A stretch of DNA of 33,587 nt from Pseudoxanthomonas sp. Root630 (GTDB lineage: Bacteria; Pseudomonadota; Gammaproteobacteria; Xanthomonadales; Xanthomonadaceae): NCBI RefSeq assembly GCF_001427585.1, contig NZ_LMGY01000007.1, positions 1-33,587 of the forward strand, given 5' to 3'. The translations under genes were made by a program, and so were the position numbers. Positions 25,418-33,587 of the stretch are shown piece after piece. Numbering within the stretch: the first letter of the stretch is position 1; every line of letters begins with the position of its first letter. Below the pieces are notes generated by a model. It ran no database searches. It was given only the letters and a program-made list of their open reading frames with translations, and was not told the origin of the DNA.

Positions 25418-26901
25418 GCGACCAAGGGTCTTGGCGCCGCCATGCTGCCTTTCCACACATGGATCACCGCGTAGGCGCGCCAGGGCCGCCACGCGTCGGC
25501 GCGCGCCGTCAGCGCTTTCGCGGTTATCCGCGTGCCATCGGTCGGCACGGCTTTCTGCAGCACCAGATCGTCGGCGGGAAACGCATCCGGGTGGCCGAGC
25601 GCGCGCAGCGCCATGTAGTGCGCCGTCCACGGACCGATGCCGGGCAGGGCGACCCAGCGCGACGTGAAGTCGTCCAGCGTGCGCTCGGGCCGGAAATCCA
25701 CACGCCCGTCCAGCAATGCGCGCGACAACCCGCGGATCGTGTCGGCGCGTGCACGGGTCAGGCCGATCTCCGTCAGGTCCACATCGGCCAGCAGGTCGGG
25801 GGTCGGGAACAGATGCGTCAATCCGTCGAACGGGATCGTCAGCGGCGTGCCGTGCCGCTGTGCGAGGCGTGCGGTCAACGTGCGTGCGGCGGCCACGCTG
25901 ACCTGCTGGCCGATCACCGCGCGCACCGCGATCTCGAAGCCGTCCCAGCCGCTAGGCAGGCGCAGGCCTGGACGCGCTGCGAGCAACGGCCGCAATCGCG
26001 GATCGTCGCCCAGTGCGTCGGCGATGGCGGCGGGGTCCGCATCCAGGTCGAACATGCGGCGAAGGCGGCTGACGATCTGCAACAGATCGCTCGGTGTGCT
26101 GCCGTGCAGTTCCAACCTCAGTGCGTGCGAGGTGGCGTCCCAGGCGCTGACGCGCAGCCAGCCGGGTGCGTCCGGCGTGCCGATCACGCGCAGGTAGCTG
26201 CGCTCATCGACGACTTCCACGCCGGGCAACGCACGGCCGCGCAGGAAATCGAGCATCGCGGTGAAGTCGTACGGCGGGCGGTATCCGAGCCGCAACGTCA
26301 TCACCTCGTGCGTCGGCGGCAGCTCGCGCTTGCGCAGGTCGCGCGGCGCCATCCGGTATTCCTCGCGGAACGCCGTGTTGAACCGGGTCAGGCTGCCGAA
26401 GCCGGCGGCCAGCGCCACCTGCGTGATCGGCAGCGTGGTTTCGGTCAGCAGCTGTTTGGCGAACAACAGGCGGCGCGTGCCGTGCACATCGACCGGTGTG
26501 GCGCCGAGGCGATCGGTGAATAGCCGCCGCAGTTGCCGTTCGCCCAAACCCACGCGTTCGGCGAGGTTCGCCACGGGCGCGTCGACCAGGGCGCCCTGGT
26601 CGATCAGTTTCAACGCGCGCGCCACCACTTCATCGCCGCGACGCCAGGCGCCGTCGCCGGGCGCGAGTTCCGGCCGGCAGCGCAGGCACGGACGGAAGCC
26701 CGCGGCTTCGGCAGTGGCCGCGTTCCGGTAGTAGACGATGTTCTGCGGTTTCGGCGCCGGTGCCGGGCACACCGGCCGGCAGTAGATCCGCGTGCTGGTG
26801 ACCGCCGTGAAGAACAGGCCGTCGAAGCGCGCGTCGCGGCTCAGCCGCGCCTGTTCGCAGACATGGCGGTCGGGCAGGGCGGTGGCGTCGGGCGGAACCA
26901 T
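25402..26901 (-). CDS. Ada zinc domain/AraC regulator fused to DNA-3-methyladenine glycosylase II (AlkA)
   Basis: 499-residue fusion. Ada N-terminal zinc domain with C41, C45, C72 and C75 ([19 protein letters not shown]...[10 protein letters not shown]), one of which can take a methyl group from methylphosphotriesters; an AraC-type double helix-turn-helix at about 90-190 ([41 protein letters not shown]); AlkA N-terminal domain at about 200-300; HhH-GPD glycosylase at 315-490 with [18 protein letters not shown] and catalytic Asp445 (PADDL). It should both sense methyl damage to activate repair genes and excise alkylated bases. The neighbouring ogt is an obvious target. The last four residues (VGAT) and the stop are encoded by the REP at 25393-25417. 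Confidence 0.95.
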   Translation of the reverse strand: MVPPDATALPDRHVCEQARLSRDARFDGLFFTAVTSTRIYCRPVCPAPAPKPQNIVYYRNAATAEAAGFRPCLRCRPELAPGDGAWRRGDEVVARALKLIDQGALVDAPVANLAERVGLGERQLRRLFTDRLGATPVDVHGTRRLLFAKQLLTETTLPITQVALAAGFGSLTRFNTAFREEYRMAPRDLRKRELPPTHEVMTLRLGYRPPYDFTAMLDFLRGRALPGVEVVDERSYLRVIGTPDAPGWLRVSAWDATSHALRLELHGSTPSDLLQIVSRLRRMFDLDADPAAIADALGDDPRLRPLLAARPGLRLPSGWDGFEIAVRAVIGQQVSVAAARTLTARLAQRHGTPLTIPFDGLTHLFPTPDLLADVDLTEIGLTRARADTIRGLSRALLDGRVDFRPERTLDDFTSRWVALPGIGPWTAHYMALRALGHPDAFPADDLVLQKAVPTDGTRITAKALTARADAWRPWRAYAVIHVWKGSMAAPRPLVAVGAT

Positions 26902-26950
26902 GGACGCAGGCTAGCACCGCATCCCGGCACCGACTCACCGTTTCCGGACA

Positions 26951-28210
26951 TCAATGCGCGGGCGCTGCCCGCGGCGTCAGCACCGGCGTGAAGGTGGCCG
27001 CGTTGCCATCGTTCCGCGCGGGTGCGAGACCCAGCAATTCCGCCAACAGCGGATACACGTCGACGTTGTCGAACGCCGGCAGCGTCGTGCCGCGACGGAA
27101 GCTGGGGCCGGCGGCGATGAATACCGCACGCATCGACGGCAGTGCGTTGTCGTAGCCGTGCGAACCGCGGTTCAACTTCTCCTCCGGTGCGCGACGCAGC
27201 TGCGCTGCCGGCAATCCGTTCCAACCCTCATCGAACTGGCAGACGATCGCCGGCACGCGCGGATGCGTGCCGTAATGCCAGCGCGCGGGCAGGTCCTGCT
27301 TGCGCCAGCACGTGTAGTGGTCGTGGCGACCCAGCAACCGGCGCTCGGTGTCGGCCTTGTGGCCGGCGCGCGGATTGAAGCCGATCACCTGGCCGGTGCT
27401 CACCGCTTCGGCTTGTTCGATCGTCGCCATGTCTTCCAGCGCGATGTACTGGTCCGGTCGCACCGGTGCCATGCCGTGGTCGGACACCACCACCACGTCG
27501 GTCGTATCGCGCAGGCCGTGGGCTTCCAGCGCCTGCACGATGCGGCCCACCGCGGCATCGACTTCGCGAATCGCCGCCAGGGTCTCCGGCGCATCCGGAC
27601 CCCTGTCGTGGCTGACGTTGTCGACGCGTTCGAAATACAGCGCGGCCAGGCGCGGCCGCGTGGCCACCGGTTCGGTCATCCAGCCCGCGACCTGGTCGGC
27701 GCGGTCGGCTGCGCTGATCTCGGGCGAGTAGGGCACCCAGCGTGTGGGCCGGCGGCCGTCGATGGGCGCGGCGCTGCCCGGCCACGCCCAGATCGCGGTG
27801 CGCAGGCCGGCCTTCTCCGCGGTGTTCCAGATCGGCTCGCCCTGCCACCAGCGCGCATCGGCGCCCGCGGCCTTGTCCGCCACCCTGAAGCCGCCGACGG
27901 ATTCGTCGCGCATGCTGTTGTGGATGATGCCGTGCCGGTCCGGCCGCAACCCGGTGACCAGGGTGAAGTGGTTCGGGAAGGTCAGCACGGGGTAGGACGG
28001 ATTCATCCACGCCGCCCGCACGCCGTCGGCTGCCAGGGCATCCAGGTGCGGGGTATCGCCGCGCTGCAGTGCATTGGCGGGCAGGCCGTCGATGGAAATG
28101 AGCACGACGCTGTGCGGCTCGGACGGGGAAGGGGCGGTGGAGGGGGTGGCGCAGCCGGCCGTCCAGAGCAGGGCGGCCAGCATCATCACCCTGACCAATG
28201 GCAGGCGCAT
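26951..28210 (-). CDS. Nucleotide pyrophosphatase/phosphodiesterase (NPP family) lipoprotein
   Basis: 419-residue member of the alkaline phosphatase superfamily, closest in motif to Xanthomonas NPP. A signal sequence ends in a lipobox-like TAGC with Cys20, so it is probably lipid-anchored in the periplasm. Two-zinc site and nucleophile: D41 (SIDGLPANAL), T77 (VLTFPNHFTLVTG), D197 and H201 (FERVDNVSHDRGPD), D244 and H245 (SDHGM) and H351 (SHGYDN). NSM (98-100) also fits the family. It should cleave phosphodiesters such as nucleotides. The start at 28210 puts the hydrophobic signal at the N-terminus. Divergent from the DUF4440-like gene, with 57 bp between starts. Confidence 0.92.
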   Translation of the reverse strand: MRLPLVRVMMLAALLWTAGCATPSTAPSPSEPHSVVLISIDGLPANALQRGDTPHLDALAADGVRAAWMNPSYPVLTFPNHFTLVTGLRPDRHGIIHNSMRDESVGGFRVADKAAGADARWWQGEPIWNTAEKAGLRTAIWAWPGSAAPIDGRRPTRWVPYSPEISAADRADQVAGWMTEPVATRPRLAALYFERVDNVSHDRGPDAPETLAAIREVDAAVGRIVQALEAHGLRDTTDVVVVSDHGMAPVRPDQYIALEDMATIEQAEAVSTGQVIGFNPRAGHKADTERRLLGRHDHYTCWRKQDLPARWHYGTHPRVPAIVCQFDEGWNGLPAAQLRRAPEEKLNRGSHGYDNALPSMRAVFIAAGPSFRRGTTLPAFDNVDVYPLLAELLGLAPARNDGNAATFTPVLTPRAAPAH

Positions 28211-28267
28211 GCGGTACGGGAACAGGCTGGAATCGGCCACAGCTTGGCAGACTCCGGGACATTCCGC

Positions 28268-28789
28268 ATGACAGCGCTCTTCCGACTTTCGTCCATTGCA
28301 CTGCTGGCCGTGGCCAGCGGCGGGGTCCTCGCCGCGACACCCGAGGCCGCCCGGCAGGCCGAATGCGCGGTCTGGCAGCGCGAGGTGAGCTTCGCCCAGT
28401 CCGTGGCCGACCATGACGCCGTCGCCTTCGCCGAACACCTGCATCCTGACGCCGCGTTCGGCGTCAGCCAGACGCCCACCCGCGGGCGCGAGGCCATCAC
28501 CCGCGAATGGACGCCGCTGATCGAGGGCAAGGCGCTCAAGCTCAGCTGGTATCCCGCGGTGGTGACCCTGGGGGGTGACGGCCGCACGGCCTATTCCAGC
28601 GGTCCGGCGCTGTACGAAGACCCGAAGACCGGCGATGCCCGGCTCGGCCGCTTCGGCTCGGTCTGGCACCGGAGCGACGACGGCGCGTGGCATGTGCTCT
28701 TCGATGACGGCGTGCCCCCGCAGAAGGCCGATGCGGCCGCGGTGCAGCGCTTCCATGACGGTCGCAAGGCGGCATGCCCGACCGCCTGA
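28268..28789 (+). CDS. Exported SnoaL-like/DUF4440 protein
   Basis: 173 residues: signal peptide (MTALFRLSSIALLAVASGGV, LAAT), then a NTF2-like fold typical of DUF4440: AVWQREVSFAQSVADHDAVAFAEHLHPDAAFG, REAITREWTPLI, and FGSVWHRSDDGAWHVLFDDGVPP. These proteins are often called ketosteroid-isomerase-like, but the substrate and reaction are unknown. Two cysteines (C35 and one near the end, KAACPTA) could pair in the periplasm. It is divergent from the NPP gene. The following 85 bp to the next gene contain no obvious feature. Confidence 0.8.
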   Translation: MTALFRLSSIALLAVASGGVLAATPEAARQAECAVWQREVSFAQSVADHDAVAFAEHLHPDAAFGVSQTPTRGREAITREWTPLIEGKALKLSWYPAVVTLGGDGRTAYSSGPALYEDPKTGDARLGRFGSVWHRSDDGAWHVLFDDGVPPQKADAAAVQRFHDGRKAACPTA

Positions 28790-28874
28790 GGTACGGCTGA
28801 ACCGGGCGGGCGACGGTGCGACGCGGAAGCCCGCTGGGGCGTACCGTCTAGACCAAGCCCGTCCGGAGCCCCCC

Positions 28875-29210
28875 ATGAAACCCCTCTCCTTGTTCGCCCT
28901 CGTCGTCTGCCTGGCGACGGCCAGCACGCACGCTCAGACACCTGCCCAGACTCCCGCGCCTGCACCCGCGCCGGCGGCGGCGCCCACCGCCGATGCACCG
29001 CCTGCGTCCGAACCCGCCAAGACCGACGACGCGCCGCGCCTGTCCGAGGCCAACTGCATCCGCCAGACCGGCAGCCGCATCCGCCAGCGCGATGCCAAGA
29101 CGCCCTGCAACGGGCAACCCGGACGCTCCTACTCGAAGGACGAACTGGACCGTACCGGCCACGGCAACCTGGTCGACGCGCTGCGCACCCTCGATCCCGC
29201 GGTCCACTGA
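28875..29210 (+). CDS. Small exported protein resembling part of a TonB-receptor plug
   Basis: 111 residues: signal peptide (MKPLSLFALVVCLATASTHA), an Ala/Pro-rich stretch (21-50, QTPAQTPAPAPAPAAAP), then a compact C-terminal part with C61 (NCIRQTGSRIRQRD) and C78 (PCNG), followed by GRSYSKDELDRTGHGNLVDALRTLDP. TGSRI and the D-E/D-L-x-R-T-G-x(5)-DAL-x-x-L-x-P pattern resemble the start of the plug of Xanthomonadaceae TonB-dependent receptors, but there is no barrel. I do not recognise a named family. It has a good ATG just before the signal peptide and ends 42 bp from the convergent thuA gene. Confidence 0.7.
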   Translation: MKPLSLFALVVCLATASTHAQTPAQTPAPAPAPAAAPTADAPPASEPAKTDDAPRLSEANCIRQTGSRIRQRDAKTPCNGQPGRSYSKDELDRTGHGNLVDALRTLDPAVH

Positions 29211-29252
29211 AACTTCCAGCCCCTCCGTCACCGCGGGCGGGCAGCGGAGGAG

Positions 29253-29987
29253 TCAGCAGTCGTCAGCGCGTCCCGCGGCGTAACGCAGTCCGCGCACGAG
29301 GTGGGCGATGACGTGCGGATTGGCGTAGACCGCCGCCTCGTGGCCGAGGCCGGTGTACCAGCTGCGGCCACCGTCGAACGCGTGGCACCAGGCGATGGGA
29401 TGGTCCGCGCCCATCGTGCCGCCGTCGTATTCCCGCTCGTCCACGGTCGCGATCACCCGTACCTGTCCGCGCGGATTGGCGCGGTAGTTGTACAGCTCGT
29501 CGGTGATGGGCCAGCGCGGCCCGAGCGGCTTGCCATCGCGCTCGGGCTGCACCTGCGTCGATTGCAGGCCCGGCGGGTGGTTCTGGAAATACGCACCGAC
29601 CAACTGGCCGTACCAGGGCCAGTCGTATTCCGTATCGGCGGCCGCGTGCACGCCGATGAAACCGCCGCCCTTGCGCACGAAACCCTCCAGTGCCGCCTGC
29701 TGCGTTTCATCCAGCACATCGCCGGTCGTGCTGGCGAACACCACCACGCGATAGCGCGCGAGGTTTTCCGGCGTGAATGCGCCGGCATCCTCGGTGTGGT
29801 CCGCCGCCATGCCTTCGTCCACCACCAGGCGCTGCAGCGTCGTCACCGCCACCGGAATCGCGTCGTGGCGGAATTTCGCCGTCTTGGTGAAGACCAGCAC
29901 GCGCTCGGGCGGCGCGGCGGCCACGGGCGCGGCGGCCAGCATGACGGCCAGCAGGAGCGCGGATAACGCAGGGCGGAAGGCGTTCAT
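29253..29987 (-). CDS. Exported ThuA-domain protein
   Basis: 244 residues: signal peptide ([20 protein letters not shown], ending PVAAAPP), then a ThuA/glutamine-amidotransferase-like fold: [70 protein letters not shown], and [26 protein letters not shown]. ThuA proteins are linked to trehalose or other sugar use; many exported homologues have unknown substrates. I start at 29987 (MNAFRP), just before the signal; the open frame extends upstream but without support. Divergent from hutU across 107 bp, in which GATAAT at 30061-30066 is a possible -10 for hutU. Confidence 0.85.
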   Translation of the reverse strand: MNAFRPALSALLLAVMLAAAPVAAAPPERVLVFTKTAKFRHDAIPVAVTTLQRLVVDEGMAADHTEDAGAFTPENLARYRVVVFASTTGDVLDETQQAALEGFVRKGGGFIGVHAAADTEYDWPWYGQLVGAYFQNHPPGLQSTQVQPERDGKPLGPRWPITDELYNYRANPRGQVRVIATVDEREYDGGTMGADHPIAWCHAFDGGRSWYTGLGHEAAVYANPHVIAHLVRGLRYAAGRADDC

Positions 29988-30094
29988 GGCCGGATTCTGC
30001 CATGCACGCCATCGCGCACTGCAGCATCGCCACGGCTCGCGCAGGATGGGGCGTCCCACCGATAATGGGCGCAGACCTGCATCTGGAATCCGCC

Positions 30095-31762
<1,668 letters not shown>

Positions 31763-31821
31763 CCGTCGGCGCCGGCGGGGAGCCGGCAACCGATCCGAAA
31801 CTGGAATCCAAGGGGAAATCG

Positions 31822-32520
31822 ATGCGTTGGACGCTGCTTGTTGCACTCATGTGGTCATCTTTTGCTGCGCAGGCGGCGACCTGTCCGGACCCGGTGCGCG
31901 ATGCGCCGGCATACCCGGATGACATGCGGCAGGCGCGCGTCCAGGGCAGCCTGGTGCTCGACCTCCGCGTCGACGCCTGCGGGCGGGTGACGGAGGCGGC
32001 GATCGCCAAAAGCAGCGGCCATGCTTCCTTCGATGCGTCCGCGCTGACGGCGTCGCGTGGATGGGTGCTCAGCAAGGATGTCATCGGCGGCGCCGTCGAC
32101 GGCCGCTTGCGGGTACCGCTCGACTTCAAGCTGCCGCAGCATCGCTCGTACCCCTATGTCGGCAACGACGACTGGCCGGCCACGCACCGGCGCGCGCGCT
32201 ACGTGCTTGAAAACCTGGCCGGATATGCGACGCCGGAAGCCGTGCTCGACCAATACGACCTGCAACCCGAAGTCATGCTGACCCCGCCGTACAAGTTCGT
32301 CCGCAACATGCTGTTCCGGCAGCGCGGCGCGGACCCGAGGGAATACTGGTTGTTCATCTACCTGGGCGATCGCGCCAGCGTTGCCGCCCGCTACCGGCTG
32401 GTGATGGAGAACGGCGAACCCGTCGTGCGCCTGGCCTTCCTCTGCGAAGGCGAAGAGAAGCACTGCGCGCGGGATCGCAAGATGGTGATGAAGGGATTGC
32501 CGTTCGCGAAAGCCAGGTGA
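31822..32520 (+). CDS. TonB C-terminal-domain-like exported protein (paralogue B)
   Basis: 232 residues. A signal peptide (MRWTLLVALMWSSFAAQA) is followed by a TonB-like domain at about 25-102: APAYPDDMRQARVQGSLVLDLRV, CGRVTEAAIAKSSGHASFDASALTASRGW, DGRLRVPLDF. C21 and C53 could pair. As in paralogue A, there is no Pro-rich spacer or membrane anchor. A ~130-residue extension ends with W176...Y180-x-G-D, R190-x-R192, and the Cys pair C208/C215 (LCEGEEKHCAR), which resembles the end of the protein at 4323. The ribosome site AAGGGG at 31810-31815, 6 nt before the ATG at 31822, fixes the start over earlier in-frame codons inside hutU. A REP array starts 5 bp after its stop. Confidence 0.78.
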   Translation: MRWTLLVALMWSSFAAQAATCPDPVRDAPAYPDDMRQARVQGSLVLDLRVDACGRVTEAAIAKSSGHASFDASALTASRGWVLSKDVIGGAVDGRLRVPLDFKLPQHRSYPYVGNDDWPATHRRARYVLENLAGYATPEAVLDQYDLQPEVMLTPPYKFVRNMLFRQRGADPREYWLFIYLGDRASVAARYRLVMENGEPVVRLAFLCEGEEKHCARDRKMVMKGLPFAKAR

Positions 32521-32525
32521 ATCCG

Positions 32526-32747
32526 GCGCAGCGAAACCCGGGGCCTCGGTGATGCATGGCGTGGTGGTGTGTTGGGGATCGCGGTTCCCCGGGTTTCGCC
32601 TTTGGCTCTACCCGGGCTACGGAGGGGTGGTGCGGTCGCGTAGCCCGGGTAGAGCGCAGCGAAACCCGGGACCTCAGTAGTGCGTGGCGTGGTGGTGTGT
32701 TGGGGATCGCGGTCCCCCGGGTTTCGCCTACGGCTCTACCCGGGCGA
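32526..32747. repeat. Left REP array (family 2) flanking the RAYT gene
   Basis: Four REP copies alternate in orientation: a 5'-truncated plus copy (32526-32543), a minus copy (32587-32621), a full plus copy (32640-32670; GTAGCCCGGGTAGAGCGCAG...) and a minus copy (32714-32747) whose terminal GTAG is mutated. Each has a CCCGGGT/ACCCGGG stem. The linkers repeat too (GTGGTGTGTTGGGGATCGCGG), giving a period of 127 bp. This fills most of the 313-bp gap between paralogue B and the transposase; 32748-32833 contains nothing else that I recognise. Confidence 0.92.
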
Positions 32748-32833
32748 CGGGTGGTGCGGTTTCGGATGTTTCCGGGCTGCGGTGAAGGCGTTGTCCGATG
32801 GGCCTCGTCTTGTTGTGCGGGCAGCCTGTCCGC

Positions 32834-33403
32834 ATGGTCCACTACCGCCGCCAGCGCGTCCCCGGGGGGACGTACTTCTTCACCGTGACGCTCGCCGACC
32901 GGTCGGCCACCACCTTGGTCGATCACGCGGATGAACTGCGGGCCGCGATTCGCACTGTGCGCCAGCGGCACCCGTTCTCGATCCTGGCCATCGTCATCCT
33001 TCCCGATCACCTGCATGCCGTGTTGCGGCTGCCGGAAGGCGATGACCGCTACTCCATGCGCTGGCGGATGATAAAACGCGAATTCACCGTGCGCCTGCGT
33101 GCACGCGGTATCCGCATCGACGGGCGATCGGGAGGCGAGCGGCGACTCTGGGCACGGCGATTCTGGGAATCCACGATCCGCGATGCCGAAAGCCTGTCGC
33201 GGCGCATCGACTACGTGCATCTCAACCCCGTCAGACATGGCTTGGTCGCACGCGCCGCGGACTGGCCACACTCCTCCTTCCACGCCTTCGTCGCACGCGG
33301 CGACTTGCCGATCGACTGGCAGGAAGACCCCAGCCAGGCAACGATCCCAACCGGCGAACCCCGTAGCCCGGGTAGAGCGCAGCGAAACCCGGGAGCTCGG
33401 TGA
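32834..33403 (+). CDS. REP-associated tyrosine transposase (RAYT, Y1/TnpA-REP family)
   Basis: 189 residues related to IS200/IS605 Y1 transposases: N-terminal YRRQRVPGGTYFFTVTLADR, metal-binding H59-L-H61 (ILPDHLHAVLRLP), WARRFWESTIRD, and the catalytic tyrosine Y127 in IDYVHLNPVRHGLV. RAYTs are single-copy domesticated transposases thought to spread the REP hairpins that flank them; family 2 REPs sit on both sides here. I start at the ATG 32834 (MVHYRR), 12 codons inside a longer frame. The last 13 residues (RSPGRAQRNPGAR) are the REP at 33363-33393 read as protein, with the stop just beyond it. Whether that tail matters is unknown. Confidence 0.92.
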   Translation: MVHYRRQRVPGGTYFFTVTLADRSATTLVDHADELRAAIRTVRQRHPFSILAIVILPDHLHAVLRLPEGDDRYSMRWRMIKREFTVRLRARGIRIDGRSGGERRLWARRFWESTIRDAESLSRRIDYVHLNPVRHGLVARAADWPHSSFHAFVARGDLPIDWQEDPSQATIPTGEPRSPGRAQRNPGAR

Positions 33404-33587
33404 TGTGTGGCGTGGTGGTGGGTTGGGGATTGTGGTCCCCGGGTTTCGCCTACGGCTCTACCCGGGCTACGACGGGGTGGTGCGGTCGTGTAGCCCGGGT
33501 AGAGCGCAGCGAAACCCGGGGCCTCGGTGATGCATGGCGTGGTGGTGTGTTGGGGATCGCGGTTCCCCGGGTTTCGCCTTTGGCTCT
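33363..33587. repeat. Right REP array (family 2) flanking the RAYT gene, continues past the window
   Basis: Plus copy 33363-33393 (overlapping the RAYT 3' end), minus copy 33437-33470, plus copy 33490-33521 and a minus copy from 33565 cut by the window edge. Orientation, linkers and spacing (127-128 bp) match the left array, so the transposase lies inside one repeat field. Confidence 0.92.

Noticed and set aside
29222..29250. CCTCCG...CGGAGG as a terminator between the plug-like gene and thuA
   Set aside because: Only a 6-bp stem with a 17-nt loop and no T-run, which is easily expected by chance at this GC content.
32526..33587. CRISPR array, suggested by regularly spaced repeats
   Set aside because: The repeats alternate in orientation, the spacers are themselves repeated, and the enclosed gene is a RAYT transposase, not a cas gene.

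Overview
The window (about two-thirds GC) looks like the chromosome of a Xanthomonadaceae gammaproteobacterium, most likely Pseudoxanthomonas or a near relative. The best evidence is a 722-residue S46 dipeptidyl peptidase whose catalytic residues (H86, D224, S657) fall at the positions I recall for DAP BII of Pseudoxanthomonas mexicana. Supporting evidence is the folC-SPOR-cvpA-purF cluster, a Zur/ZnuD-like/MerC zinc module, histidine-utilisation genes and two families of GTAG-type REP palindromes. This is mostly ordinary chromosome with mobile or repetitive DNA at both edges.

Layout. 1-99: 3' end of an IS3-family insertion sequence. 139-3588: divergent tdh (threonine dehydrogenase) and the S46 peptidase, closed by a strong terminator. 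3636-10418: seven plus-strand genes in a row: histidine phosphatase, a TonB-like protein, folC, a double-SPOR protein, cvpA, purF and a ferritin-like DUF455 protein. 10440-13425: lpxH, gltX and zur, with a REP palindrome pair on each side. 13449-15180: a marR-MFS operon with a clear operator/promoter. 15235-17907: a zinc-type TonB-dependent receptor and a MerC-like gene, divergent around a Zur box. 18050-21048: ribosomal protein THX, then a hut cluster (small membrane protein-hutI, and divergent hutF). 21175-24796: a beta-lactamase-fold protein, a LytS-type kinase and a LytTR regulator in a tight operon. 24803-26901: two alkylation-repair genes, ogt and an Ada/AraC/AlkA fusion. 26951-29987: exported or lipid-anchored proteins (NPP-type phosphodiesterase, SnoaL/DUF4440-like, a small TonB-plug-like protein, ThuA). 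30095-32520: hutU and a second TonB-like protein. 32526-33587: a REP-associated tyrosine transposase (RAYT) inside an array of inverted REPs with a period near 127 bp.

How the genes fit together. Zur (12776), its predicted operator (17440-17462), the receptor with His/Asp-rich loops and the MerC-like protein form a plausible zinc-uptake circuit. HutU, HutI and HutF cover three consecutive-type activities of histidine breakdown; HutH and HutG are not in the window. Tdh, the S46 peptidase and the hut genes fit a bacterium that feeds on peptides and amino acids.

No wholly new multi-gene system is evident. The points most worth following are: an apparently shared two-cysteine C-terminal domain in two TonB-like proteins 27 kb apart; a small exported protein resembling a TonB-receptor plug fragment; the REP/RAYT array; and two genes whose C-terminus and stop come from REP DNA. 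All comparisons were made by eye, without database searches.
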